This document shows positions 46,894 to 58,404 of a stretch of DNA of 64,000 nt, piece by piece. The stretch comes from Saxidomus purpurata (taxonomy: Eukaryota; Mollusca; Bivalvia; Venerida; Veneridae): assembly GCA_022818135.1 (NCBI GenBank), contig JAFMSR010000007.1:11941507-12005506 (forward strand), read 5' to 3'. Each line of letters opens with the position of its first letter. Position 1 is the stretch's first letter. The notes beneath the pieces were generated by a model. That model saw only the letters and a program-made list of their open reading frames with translations. It was not told the origin of the DNA and did not search any database. A program made the position numbers and the translations under genes.

Positions 46894-47964
46894 AGAGCTG
46901 TCTCATGAAAGCACGCTCGACTATTCGAAAGCTTGTCAGTAAAATTTGATCATGAATAACTTTGTAACATTTCAAAATTGATATGCATAAAATTAAAAAA
47001 GCATAACTGCTGCATGCTGCATAATTATTTTATGACATTATAAAAATAAGCCATTTCGAGTATTTCAGTCTGGTAAAAACTGTGAAAAAGTTCTAAGTTA
47101 AAAAGGGGTATAAATATGTCAAAAATCACAAACAGTCGTGAAGATGTTGATAGTAAACATACATTTTAAGTTTCAAGTCAATATGTTCGATAGTATTCAA
47201 AATATTAGACTTTATAAAAATCTTTAACTAAAAAGTTGAAAAGGGACATAAATCTGTCAAAAAATCAAAACAGAGTAATGGGGATCATTTTCTTCGGTGT
47301 AGATGATGATGGTTTAGATATAATTTGAGTTTCTAGTCAAAACCTATGACAGAATTCAAGATATTTGACTTTATGAAAATCTTTTACCAAAATTTCTAAG
47401 TTAAAATGGGGCATAAATCTGCCAAAAATCAAAACAGAGTTATGGGGATTGTTTCCCAAGGTGTAGATGTTGATGGTAAAATATGTATTTTGAGTTTCAA
47501 ATCAGTACCTTTGATAGTATTCAAGATATTTGACTTTATAAAAAAATTAACCAAAAGTTATATAATTATAGTTAAATAGGAGCATAAATCTGTAAAACAA
47601 AATCAAAACAAAGTTAAGGGGATTGTTTCCTCAGGTGTAGATGTTGATGGTAAAGATATATTTTGAGTTTCAACTTTACAATACCTTTGATAATAGTCAA
47701 GATATTTGACTTTATAACAAAACTTAAACCAAAAATTCTAAGTCAAAAAGGGGCCTAAATCTGTCAAAAATCAACACAGAGTTATGGGGGTTGTTTCCTA
47801 AGGTGTAGATGTTGATGTTAAAGACATATTTTGAGTTTCAAGTAGATACCTTTGACAATATTCAAGATATTTGACTTTATAAATAACTTTTTAACCAACG
47901 CAGACGCCGACGCAGGGGCGAGTGCAATAGCCTCCTTATTCTTCGAATAGTCGAGCTAAAAAAA
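46894..47964 (+). mobile_element. Tandem-cored element with GCTCGACTATTCG ends
   Basis: Head ACAAGAGCTGTCTCATGAAA, then gcacgctcgactattcga. About six ~140-bp units carry AGGTGTAGATGTTGATGGTA and AAGATATTTGACTTTATAA. The tail is GCAGACGCCGACGCAGGGGC, then TTCGAATAGTCGAGCTAAAA. Head and tail are inverted (CTCGACTATTCGAA/TTCGAATAGTCGAG). Confidence 0.75.
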
Positions 47965-48079
47965 TAATCTGGGATACTGTGTATAGTAGTAACCTTGGCC
48001 AATATAAAAAACACAATCATTTTTCAATTTGGACAGTAGCCCTAATTCTTTAAAGTACTTAATAACGGAATAGCGACCA

Positions 48080-48180
48080 GTGAATATCTAAATTATTTTT
48101 CATGAATGTGCATGCTGATCATGGTCTGCTGTGTTTGCAAAGACTGAATCATTGGTTTAGAAAAGGATGAGAATTTAAAT
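48080..48180. mobile_element. Diverged copy of the GATCATGATC element
   Basis: GTGCATGCTGATCATGGTCT with flanking GACCAGTGAATATCTAAATT. Confidence 0.4.
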
Positions 48181-48189
48181 AACCAAAAT

Positions 48190-48835
48190 GAAGTATTCAG
48201 TATCTCTGCATAAGCATTCGAAATAGATCAAGTTCACATATGAAATAAATTCAATACATCAACGAAATCTAGTTAACTTTGATAATCAGTTGGCAAATGG
48301 ACGGCAAGTAACGGACCCTTCCTTGGCGGAGGTCGGGCAAAGGAATGTTTCTCAATATAGCCATAAGTCCATTTCGGAATAAAAGGCGATGTACTCCTTT
48401 GCACGTGCTCCTTACGATTCCAGTATCAGTCAAGAGATGGGTCCGGTACTGAATTATTCTTCTAGAGATACAGCAAGTAGGGCAAGGCATTTACAATCAT
48501 ATTAAAATGGGCGTGGTCTTTTTAACATCTTCTCGACCGTTAATAATATAATCATATATCTACGAGTTGGATTGAGATTGAAAACATGGTCTATTATGTT
48601 CATTGTTTGATTTCGCAAAATCGGAGTGAGCAACATGACGCACTCTGACGGCATCAGTAATTATCTCCGTTACTGTACGGATGATTCATGGGATTGCCGA
48701 ATGAGCACGGTTGCCACATGGTTATCCAGCTATGTATTAATTACCGGAATCGAGTAAAAATCATTTTTCACCTTGGATTGGTACAGTGATTATATCGCTT
48801 TACACGTCAGTTAGTTATGGAACATACAAGAAATG
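48190..48835. other. Intergenic DNA, nothing recognised with confidence
   Basis: 48269-48490 (minus) is an open frame of 73 codons with unremarkable composition and no recognised motif. I do not call it a gene. Confidence 0.3.
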
Positions 48836-48837
48836 TT

Positions 48838-49135
48838 ACGGACGGACGGAGACCATTCCTATACCCCTCCTGCTACGCCGCATGGGATAATAAAGGGGTA
48901 CTACCTAAACCTAGCCGCCTTGGTGCAGGTCGGAGGGTGCCGGAATCGATCCCATTTGCTCCCAAGTAGTAGTAGCGTCCTTAGGCAAGACACAGATAAT
49001 ACACCACTGCCTCTCTCTTTCTCTCTCTTCGAGGTTGATTCCATCTTGAATGAGTCTCGAGAGCGATTAGTATACTAGTAGGTTGTAAGAACATGTTTCG
49101 CAACTGAGATTAAATAATTCAGACTAAATTAAATC
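48838..49135 (+). mobile_element. tRNA-derived SINE next to an element tail remnant
   Basis: 48838-48898 is a tail-like piece (ACGGACGGACGGAGACC, then ACCCCTCCTGCTACGCCGCA). From about 48905 comes the SINE: B-box-like GGAATCGATCCC, body GCGTCCTTAGGCAAGACACA, GCCTCTCTCTTTC, and an AT-rich 3' part alignable to 24045-24300. Confidence 0.55.
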
Positions 49136-49249
49136 ATTTGATATCTAAAAAAAGCTAGCAGTTTAAATTTTCAAAATATAAATAATGTGTTCAGTGAACT
49201 AATGACAATAAATAAATATAATTTTAAAGAACACCATAACTTATATGAT

Positions 49250-50672
49250 TAAGAAGACTAAGATGGCCTTATATCGCTCACCTGCCTACAATTGGCTATA
49301 CCATTAGGTTAACAACCGTGTCGAAAAAATGGTCTTTTTGGCTTGGAGTCCTGCTGATTTGAACAATGATCTTAGAGGTCCCAAATATCTAAGCGCTGTG
49401 TTATGTGGTTTTAATAAAGAAGACTTTTGAAGTACCCGGTATTCCCTACATAAGCCTATGTGAAATCAAATGAACACTGGCAGGGTCAATTTTGACCTGG
49501 AAAAACTATCTTCTCTCTATGCCTTGTAGTTTTAGAGAATAATTTAAAGAAATCTATATTAAATCAAATGAGACCGCGGGGCGGAGTCAATTTTGGCATA
49601 GGGGCCATGATGTGAACAATCTTGGTAGAGGTATACAAGGAAATGCTACATACTAATTATCTACTCTCTGGGCCTTGTGATTTCAGAAAATAATTAAAAC
49701 GCTTTCCCTATATAAGCCTATGTAAAATCAGGTGACCCCTAGGGTGCGTCAATTTTGACTCGGGGGCCATGAATTGAACAATCTTGGCAGAGGTCCACAA
49801 GGCAATGCTACTTGTTGAATATCAAAGGTCTAAAACTTTAAGGCCTATGTTAAATCAAGAGACCCACGCGCTGGGTCAATTTTAACCCGGGGATCATAAT
49901 TTGAACAATCTGGATAGACTAATATGCACTAGACAATTCTACATGCCACATATCTAAGCTTTAGGTCTTGTGGTTTTAGAGAAAAAGAAGTGTTTCCTAA
50001 TATAAGCTATGTAAAATCAAAAGAACGCCGCACTGGGTCATTTTTTTACCCGGACAGGCGCGTAGCAAGGCATACTCCCATACTCACGGGAGTACTTCGA
50101 ATTTAAAAAATTTACGATTTGAATGGCCTAAAAATGATGTTAAACTTGTGCCTAAGGGGGTATGTGTCCGCTCGGGTACACTAACAGTATCGCTTTATTT
50201 TTAATCACAAATGGTAAACTTGTGTTTCATAAATGCAATAAAATAAGTTTTACACATCCTAATTATTTACATTATATTTGCCTTAAAAAAATTCGCGGGA
50301 GGCTTTGCCCACGCCCCCCCCCCCCCCACCTTACAGAAAAATAGGAGTACTTCGATTGTGTCCCTAGCTACGTCCCTGCCGTAGGAACAGTCTTGACAGA
50401 GAACCATTCGGCAATGCTACATGATAAGTATCTAACAACTAGGCCATGTGATTTCAAAGAATATTTTTAAAGATTATCCTATAAGTTCCCATAGTAACCA
50501 AAGTACTGCATGGAATGGAATTCTATGAACAGTTTGGTACAGCTTCATGCAAGGACAGTGCCCACCAAGTCACATCAACATTGACTCAGTGCATTCAGAG
50601 CAAATGTTTTTGGAAGCAAATATTGACGGACCAAATAACTCACCCTAGCACTTTGTGCCAGGTGAGTTAGAA
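49250..50672 (+). mobile_element. CACCTGAG-type tandem-cored element with nested insertion
   Basis: Head AGACTAAGATGGCCTTATAT, then cgctcacctgc. Units of the 18225-19257 subfamily share AAGCCTATGTAAAATCA and GGGTCAATTTT. The tail is TAACTCACCCTAGCACTTTG then tgccaggtgagtt. It is interrupted by the element at 50056-50382. Confidence 0.65.
50056..50382. mobile_element. hAT-like MITE (CAGG...CGTAGC ends) nested in another element
   Basis: Left end CAGGCGCGTAGCAAGGCATA; right end inverted, GTGTCCCTAGCTACGTCCCT then g. Subterminal GGGAGTACTTCGAA is repeated near the right as GGAGTACTTCGAT. It contains a run of 15 C at about 50314-50328. A clean 8-bp target duplication was not found. The hAT assignment is by terminal resemblance only. 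Confidence 0.55.
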
Positions 50673-50734
50673 TGCCTCATTTTTGCACAACTAATCTACG
50701 TAGAGATCCATATCCACCCATTGATTGTACGACA

Positions 50735-50907
50735 ACGACTTCCCATTCCAATCGTACTTTGGGTCATTTAAAATATTTTCCTACCAATCGTTCCTGGGGA
50801 GAACCAGTACTAGACTCCTCCAAAAGAAACTGCACACATGGCTCGATCCCAAGATGAGAGGTTACATTGATTTCAAGTTTAACCACTCGGTCACGGAGGC
50901 GGACGAC
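50735..50907 (-). mobile_element. tRNA-Ser/Leu-headed SINE
   Basis: On the minus strand: head CTCCGTGACCGAGTGGTTAA, B-box-like GGGATCGAGCC, then body AGTCTAGTACTGGTTCTCCC and AGGAACGATTGGTAGG. Same family as 55455-55602. Confidence 0.65.
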
Positions 50908-51137
50908 TTCTCACAGATATTATTGAATAGTTTACTGTACTGCAACATATACTGACTGGAATGTATAGCTTAAACGTTTCGGTTAAGTACTAATATTTGC
51001 AAATAATTTATTATTTATGCTATTGAGGTTAATATTTTGACATCAGATTTAGAAAGTGCCTCTTTAACCCCTCTATCAAATGCACTGTTAAAGATAATGG
51101 TCAACAGAAAACTTGGTTACTGAACATTTTACAAGAT

Positions 51138-52318
51138 AGCCCTATATCGCTCACCTAAGACATATTTATGACCCAATATGACCAATGTTCAACAATAAAT
51201 TATATAATGTAAACACATATATTCTATTTAACCTCAACAAGACAAACCTTATGACCAATTTACTTTATGATTAGCTATAAAAGGTGACTTCTACAGTACC
51301 AACAAGGCTTTCCTCGGAATTGACCTGGTGACCTAGTTTAAAATTCCAGGTGGTCCACACAAACACACCAAATTACATGATGACAGGTTATTTAATGTGG
51401 CATCCATGCTGTTTCGATCTGTTCTACTGACCTAGTTTTTGATCCCAAGTAACCCAGTTTCAAACTTGGCAAAGAAATTATTTGGCCAAACATTCTGACC
51501 AATTTTTAAGAAGATTGGATATTAAATGTTGCCTCTAGAGTGTTATCAAGGTGTCTCTTTGATTTGACTGTGACCTAGATTTTAATGCCTAGAAATCATT
51601 GTGACCAAATTTCATGATTACTGGGTTGTAAATGTCACCTATACGGCATAAACAAGGTTTTTTCTATTATTTGACCTTGTGACCTAGTTTTTTAAGCTAA
51701 CATAACCCATATTTGAACTTCACCTGGAGTTTATCAAAACAGCCATTCTGACCAAATTACATGAAGCTCCGGGGAAAAATGCAGACTCATTTTTATACAC
51801 GAGTTTTTTTATATTATCTAACCGGGTGACCTAATTTTTGACCTCAAATCCATATTTAAACTCGAGCTAAAGTTCATCAAGACAATCATACTGACCAAGT
51901 TTGATGAAAATCTAATGAAATATTCAACCTACGTTATATGCACAAGGTTTTTTCTATCATTTGACCTAGTGTTTCACCCTAGAAAATCCATATTCAAATT
52001 TTACCTAGATTTTATCTGACTAAGTTTCATGAAGATATAATTAAAAATGCAACCTCTATTGCATACACGCGCATTTTCTATGATTTAACAAGGTGACCTT
52101 TTTTTACCGAAGATGACCCATATGCGAACTCGATTTCATGAAGTCAGTCATTTTGACCAAGTTTCATGAAGATCCAGTGAAAAATGCATTTCTATTGCAT
52201 ACATAATGGTAAGTGTGGACAGACGTCAAACAGACATACGACAGACTGACAGACGACGGACACCAGGCGATCACAATAACTCGCCTTGAGCACTTTGTTC
52301 TCAGGTGAGCTAAAAATT
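51138..52318 (+). mobile_element. Complete CACCTGAG-type tandem-cored element
   Basis: Head ACAAGATAGCCCTATATCGC then tcacctaag. About eight units of 110-140 bp share GTGACCTAGTTTTTGA, TTCTGACCAA and TTTCATGAAGAT. The tail has CAGACTGACAGACGACGGAC, then CGCCTTGAGCACTTTGTTCT and CAGGTGAGCTAAAA, forming a hairpin. Confidence 0.75.
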
Positions 52319-52319
52319 G

Positions 52320-52562
52320 ATATGAATATTCTTTCTTCTTTGGCGTCCAAAGCAAACAGACAAGGAAGAAACTATTGTGCTGAGAAATTTGCAGCAAATT
52401 GTTTAAAATAATAAAAGGTGAATGGTACCCAATTATGCCAAATTTAATGACAAAATGATCAGTATTTAAAATAGCAAGGTAGAGTAATGATATTGAGCAC
52501 TGCACTTACCCCGAGTGTCTATATGAAATGAGTTATGTTACGGACAAGACAATGTAACAACG
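52320..52562 (+). mobile_element. Diverged copy of the 5480-7070 family
   Basis: AGCAAGGTAGAGTAATGATA and GAGTTATGTTACGGACAA match unit landmarks of the 5480-7070 array. The left half (GAGAAATTTGCAGCAAATTG) is matched inverted at 58720-58810. Confidence 0.5.
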
Positions 52563-52573
52563 GGTATAATTAA

Positions 52574-52858
52574 ACAAGAGCTGTCCGCAAGACAGCATGC
52601 TCAACTATTCTCAGTGCTTACCAATAACACTTTGTAAATCTGATTAAGATAAATGAAGAAATGAAAGCGCTAAAGTGTAAATATGGTTATTTCAGGTTTC
52701 ATAACTCTGGTAGTATTACTCCATGATCAAGCTCGTTCAAGATCTCCTAAGCATACACATTCTGTGCAAATACGAAATATACATGCTAAATGTTGGACGA
52801 CGACGAACATCAGGCCATAACTCATTTGAGATTTTTGTGCTCAGGGGAGCTAAAAACG
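52574..52858 (+). mobile_element. Short element with one family's head and another's tail
   Basis: Head ACAAGAGCTGTCCGCAAGAC, then agcatgctcaactattc, as in the GCTCGACTATTCG family. The tail, GACGACGACGAACATCAGGC, then TTGTGCTCAGGGGAGCTAAA, belongs to the CACCTGAG family. Confidence 0.55.
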
Positions 52859-52967
52859 AATATTATTCAGAAAATGACGTCACCAGTATATATTAATCAT
52901 GTTACGATAAACGATAACAATGCTGTGAAGGATATTATTTCAATTCTAACATGACAAGAGATTACAA

Positions 52968-55146
52968 ACAAGAGCTGTCAGTAGGACAGCACGCTCGACT
53001 TTTTTAGTGCTTGCCAATAAAACAAAACTTTGATAGTAAGGGCACACAAGACTTTAACTAGGAATTTCTAAGTACAAATCAAGAAACATTTTCACAGAGT
53101 TATTTTCTCTTGCTTACAGATAGGTCTCATGATGGTACATAAGTATTCCAACTTTCAAAGTAATATCTCAAATGGTTAAGTCAACAAGTGGACAAGAATG
53201 AAAATTTTAACTGAGTTTCTAAGTCAAAAAGGGCCATAATTCAAATAACATCCTTGACAGAATTACCTTCTCCTGCCCATGTTTGGGGATCATGATGGTA
53301 AACAAGTATTGAAACTTTGAACTTAATATCTCAAACAGTTTAGTAAACAAGAGCTGTCCATAAGACAGCACGCTCGACTATTGTGGGTGTTTGCTAATAA
53401 AACAAAACTTTTATCAGTATAATAGCAAAACAAAAAGGCTGCTAACTATTAAGTATAAACTAGGAAAGTTGAATCATAAAAAAAGACAAAATCTATAACT
53501 ATACTAGTAGATTTAATTTTTGGTAAATTAATTGTTTGATACAAAATTTACCCTGAACACTATTGCAAAGTTTGATATAACTACCATAAGTGGTTACTGA
53601 GATATGTGCATGATAGTACCTTGCATGCAAATCTTTAACCAAATTTTCAAAAGTCAAACAAGGGCCATAATTTGCACTAAATTTAAACAAGAGTTATCTG
53701 TCTTGACTGTGTGACACCTCTTAAGACATTAAAAAAGTTTCAAGTCAATATCATAAGTGGTTACTGAGATATGTGCATGATAGTACCAAGCAGGCAAAAC
53801 TTTAACCAAATTTTCAAAAGTCAAACAAGGGCCATAATATGTACTAAATTTATACAAAGAGTTATCTGACTTGACTGTGTGACACCCCTAGAGACATTAA
53901 CGAAGTTTCAAGTCAATATCAAAAGTGGTTACTGAGATATGTGCATGATAGTACCTAGCAGGCAAAACTTTAACCAAATATTCAAAAGTCAAACAAGGGC
54001 CATAATTGTACTAAATTTATACAATAGTTATCTGCCTTGATTGTATGACACCCCTAAAGACATTAACAAAGTTTCAAGTCAATATCATAAGTGGTTACTG
54101 AGATATGTGCATGATAGTACCAAGCAGGCAAAACTTTAACCAAATTTCCAAAAGTCAAACAAGGGCCATAATTTGTACTAAATTTTTTCAAGAGTTATCT
54201 GCCTTGATTGTATGACACCCTAAAGACATGAACAAAGTTTCAAGTCAATATCATAAGTGGTTACTGAGATATGTGCATGATAGTACCTAGCAGGCAAAAC
54301 TTTAACCAAATTTTCAAAGTCAAACAAGGGCCATAATTTGTACTAAATTTTTTCAAGAGTTATCTGCCTTGATTGTTGACACCCCTAAAGACATGAACAA
54401 AGTTTCAAGTCAAATCATAAGTGGTTACTGAGATATGTGCATGATAGTACCTAGCAGGCAAAACTTTAACCAAATTTTCAAAAAGTCAAACAAAGGGCCA
54501 TAATTTGTACTAAATTTTTTCAAAGAGTTATCTGCCTTGATTGTATGACACCCCTAAAGACATGAACAAAGTTTCAAGTCAATATCATAAGTGGTTACTG
54601 AGATATGTGCATGATAGTACTTAGCAGGCAAAACTTTAACCAAAGAAGCAACGCCGACGCCGACGCCGACGCACAAGTGACTGTAATAGCTCTCCATATT
54701 CTCCGAATAGTCGAGCTAAAAAGTGGACTGGTATGAAAAACTTAACCAAGATTCTAAGTCAATAAAGGGCCTTAATTTTTAAAACAAATCCCTGACAGAG
54801 TTACCTTCTCTTCCTACAGATATGGGTAATGATGTAAACAAGCATTCAAAGTTTCAAAGCAATATCTCAAAGGGTTCAGGCAATAAGTGGATTTTAACCA
54901 TATTCAATGTATTTTCTAAGTAAAAAAGGGGCATAATTCTGTCAAAAAGCTTTACAGAGTTATGTACTCTTGTTTGTTGATGTAGGTCATGATGGTAAAC
55001 AAGTATGGTAAGTTTCAAAGCCATACCTCGGATAGTTTTGAAATAAAGTGGGGTGGTACGAAAAACTTAACCAAGGTGTGACACCAACGCCGACGCCGGG
55101 GCGAGTAGGATAGCTCCCCTTTTCTTCGAAAAGTCGAGCTAAAAAT
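52968..55146 (+). mobile_element. Outer GCTCGACTATTCG-type element, split by a nested copy
   Basis: Head CAAGAGCTGTCAGTAGGACA, then gcacgctcgact. Units share AAAAAGGGCCATAATT and GGTAAACAAGTAT. The tail at 55080-55146 is CGCCGACGCCGGGGCGAGTA, then CTTCGAAAAGTCGAGCTAAA. Units continue with matching sequence on both sides of the insertion at 53344-54721. Confidence 0.65.
53344..54721 (+). mobile_element. Inner nested element of the same superfamily, ~7 units of ~160 bp
   Basis: Head ACAAGAGCTGTCCATAAGAC, then agcacgctcgactattg. Units are highly alike: GTGGTTACTGAGATATGTGC, ATGATAGTACC, AAAACTTTAACCAAAT. The tail is CGCCGACGCCGACGCCGACG, then CTCCGAATAGTCGAGCTAAA. No obvious target duplication. 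Confidence 0.7.
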
Positions 55147-55425
55147 GAATTGATGCAAAGCGTTACATTTATTTTCTACGTGGATATTTATTAACATCAG
55201 GCGACACCATATAACGCCATGTTGACGGCATACCGTTTCCCGCGTCTTTTATGGCATAATAAAAGATAGTTGTTTTACTCTTTGTATCGTGAGTCATATT
55301 AGAATTAACAAATAATTCATGAGAGTTGCCCGAATTTCTAGCATCGGTAAAATCATCGCAAATTGTTGTTCTACATTGTTGTACGAGTTAAACGCTCGTT
55401 TCAACAATTTTCGGGTTTTTTCAAA

Positions 55426-55447
55426 GGGGGGGGGGGGGGGGGGGGGG
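55426..55447 (+). repeat. G22 homopolymer
   Basis: Uninterrupted run of G directly before the SINE at 55455-55602. Confidence 0.9.
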
Positions 55448-55454
55448 AGTTTAT

Positions 55455-55602
55455 CTAACCATCGATCCTAGGAAGTACCAGTACTAGATCCCAATATGAA
55501 AACTTTCTCACATAAACAGGGCATGAACCCCAATCTAGTATAGAGGTTATTGTGATTTCTAGTCAGCAACGCTAACCACTCGGCCACGGAGAGGCGGCGG
55601 TC
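55455..55602 (-). mobile_element. tRNA-Ser/Leu-headed SINE
   Basis: On the minus strand: head TCTCCGTGGCCGAGTGGTTA then gcgttgctgact, B-box-like GGGGTTCATGCC, TATGTGAGAAAGTTTTCATA and body GATCTAGTACTGGTACTTCC. The best-preserved head of this family in the window. Confidence 0.7.
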
Positions 55603-55609
55603 AATCATC

Positions 55610-57010
55610 GGAAATGCTGATCTGACATTAAAGAAACAGATTTTGATATGCAGCCGGACAATGCAGATAACATGTAATTGAAAATATGTCTTTTTCTGAT
55701 GTATAGTTGCAACACACAAGAAGAAAGTGGTTAACAATTTCTATTTTGCGACAAGATCATTTTGGGCATTCGATGTGTAATTTCTAAAAATATTACAAAG
55801 GAGTAACGCCCTAACAGAGTTTGGTACGGTGTCTGATATGGATAACCTATCCAACCTTTAAACTACAAAAATGTACTATGGAAGTGTTCTACCGCTGATA
55901 CGTGTACTAAACTTTACGAAATATAGTTATTATAATTTACAGTCTACCGCTAACAGCATGCAGAGCTCTGACTGACTACGCACAAAGGGTGTATTCTACT
56001 GTCATCTTCAATTCTTCTGAAATGATCTGATTTATTGTAATCATTGCTCGTCTGTATATTATTACACATTTTCCAGTGTGTCCTGGCAACTATTCTGCAT
56101 GATTTTGACGGAAATGAGATTCTAATCCAGCCAGAAACTTTGTGGAAATTTCAATGCTATTGGCCATACTGAAATTTATTCCATACAGATAGTTCCATGG
56201 TTGGTAAAAGTCTATACTGAAAACTGTGTCTGGCTATGTTGGAATTTGATACGCTTTCTGTGTGTGTTTTGGTTTGTTTTTGAATTTTGAATACAATATA
56301 GTTAAACTATATTTTTAATAGAATGTTTAAAGATACTTAAAAGTATTGAAGTTTTCCTAGATTATACACGAGTCCAGTGACAGGGTGTCTTTCTGTCTGT
56401 CATCTCTGGACCCATCATATTCCCTGGTCCTTTCTAGAACATGAGATATGCCGCACATTTCATCGCCTCATGCAGGACAGACTCACTGACTGAACCACTT
56501 ACATAATACAATATGCATTAGTGAAGTATATGTCGTGTTCAATCATCTAAAATATCTAGATGTAGTTTTAACATCCAATGCTGACACCTGCTTTCGGTAA
56601 CTATGTGCTATGTGTATAAACATTCTTGTTTAGGACAATACTTTATTCTTAAATTTCAAGGCATTATTAATACGAAAATATCTATGAAACTCAACGATTA
56701 AACTAGCGAGTAGTATTAACCATTTTTATCCATATCTAGCAAGAAACCCAACAGAAGCACGGAACTAGAAATCACATTCCAGAGTAATAAATGCCAACAT
56801 AGCCAAGAATATCTTCGAACAATGACAGGAATTCATGACGATTTGTTAAACATATTTTAGCAGGAAATATTCTATGGAATAGCTTTGGAACGGTTGAAAT
56901 TTCGATTTTTACCTAGGCCTGAACTTAAAATAGCAAACATGAATCAGTAGTAAAGATTTAACGGACGGTTAATTTAACAGCCGGTTAACAACTGGATCCA
57001 GATCGACGGG
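55610..57010. other. Intergenic DNA, nothing recognised
   Basis: Mostly AT-rich and apparently low-copy; no convincing exon or RNA gene. Confidence 0.35.
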
Positions 57011-57020
57011 TTGGGTGACT

Positions 57021-57117
57021 GGTCGCCGGCGTGGCCGAGTGAATAGAGTCGATGATTTTAAATCACTGTAACCTTTTATAAATTGAGGGCCACGGGTTCG
57101 AGCCCTGCTACCGACCA
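57021..57117 (+). tRNA. tRNA-Ser/Leu-like sequence with long variable arm, probably a tRNA-derived element
   Basis: GTGGCCGAGTGAATAGAGTC (D-arm) and CACGGGTTCGAGCCCTGC (T-arm, 4 of 5 pairs) are well formed. The ends GGTCG/CGACC pair, and a genomic CCA and a T5 run follow. The anticodon stem has a mismatch, and the loop TTTTAAA would place TTA at positions 34-36, which would read a stop codon. A working tRNA is therefore unlikely. Confidence 0.4.
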
Positions 57118-57239
57118 TGTCTTTTTAAGGGAGAAAGTTGGCAGATAGGGTTAAGGTAAACTGTCCGCCTGTAAAATATGACCGAAATACGATTGAAACG
57201 AGAGCTTAAGTCATACAACAACATACATCAACAATTTCC

Positions 57240-57330
57240 GATGATTTTACCCATGCTGGAAAATCGGACAACTCGCGTGAATTATTTCTGACGCAACGTG
57301 AAAAATTATATTGACGTCATTTTCCCGTAT
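57240..57330 (+). repeat. Dispersed repeat, first copy
   Basis: ACCCATGCTGGAAAATCGGA, ACTCGCGTGAATTATTTCTG and TTGACGTCATTTTC are matched, diverged, at 63085-63215. Confidence 0.5.
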
Positions 57331-57361
57331 GTAAGCATCTGATTAGCATTTGTTGGTTCTT

Positions 57362-57960
57362 TTACTCACCTGAGCACGAAGTGCTCAAGGTAGACGCCTG
57401 ATGTTCGTCGACGTCCGTCAACATTTGGTTTGTTTACACTCAAGATAGCACGTACATTGTGTGACCGATACACAGAATGCGTATGCACAAATCTGATTAT
57501 GGGTTTTAGGAATAATACGTCCAGATTTACGACCCTAGATTTAACAAAAATACCATATTTAACTATATTTATTTAAATTCCAGCACCTTCATTTCTTCAA
57601 TATTTATATTAATCATATTTACATAGAATGAGTTTGACCATAATTACTTAGAGAAGTATGTCCCCTGATTTAACAAACATTGCACTATTTAATTATGTTA
57701 ACACTCCATCACCTACATCATATTTACACACAATGTGTAATAAGATCTCGAATGAATTCGTTTGTGGGCTTGACCTGATTACTGGTAGCAAATATGTAGA
57801 GTTATAGCCCTTGGTTTAAGAAAAATGCAATGTTTACACTCTTGCACTTTCATGCTTCCTTAATCCTAATCATATTCAGACACAATGTGTATGACCAGAA
57901 GTCCCCAAATGAATTGGATTATGGGATGATACAAATAATACTCTCACGAGTTCAATAATA
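57362..57960 (-). mobile_element. CACCTGAG-type element, inverted, head lost
   Basis: The tail at the left reads TACTCACCTGAGCACGAAGT then gctcaaggtaga, followed by cgtcgacgtccgtcaac. Units to the right share ACACAATGTGTATGACC/AATGAATT. No head was found. Confidence 0.5.
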
Positions 57961-58404
57961 CATTCTCACTGCAAGACGAGTCTATCAAAAGAGGCGTAAT
58001 CTTACACTTGATGAGGCATAGTTCTGGCTTCCAAAACTCTAAATGCCGCTATTTTTATATTTTGTTTTTCGTCAGCTGCGGCTTTTACCCGTTCTGTCAA
58101 GCATATAAACCGGGTACGCTGAAGTTGTTTAAGCTAGATGAGGCATAACATTAAACTTTGTGCATTTTAAATAAAAGCCCGAAAAACTATAAATTATACG
58201 CTAATGGAAGGTACATTAAAAAACAAAAGAGAAAAAAACAGCAATAGTAACCAGTACAAAAAGCGAAACGAAACGTGTTGTTGTGGCGTTATATTTCAGT
58301 TTTTTGTATGTTAATTTTTGGATGGACATCAATTTGTTATAAAAGGTCACTATATGTGCATTTTGTGCAGAAATTGTGACATTTCTGGATTTATGTTCTT
58401 CAAA

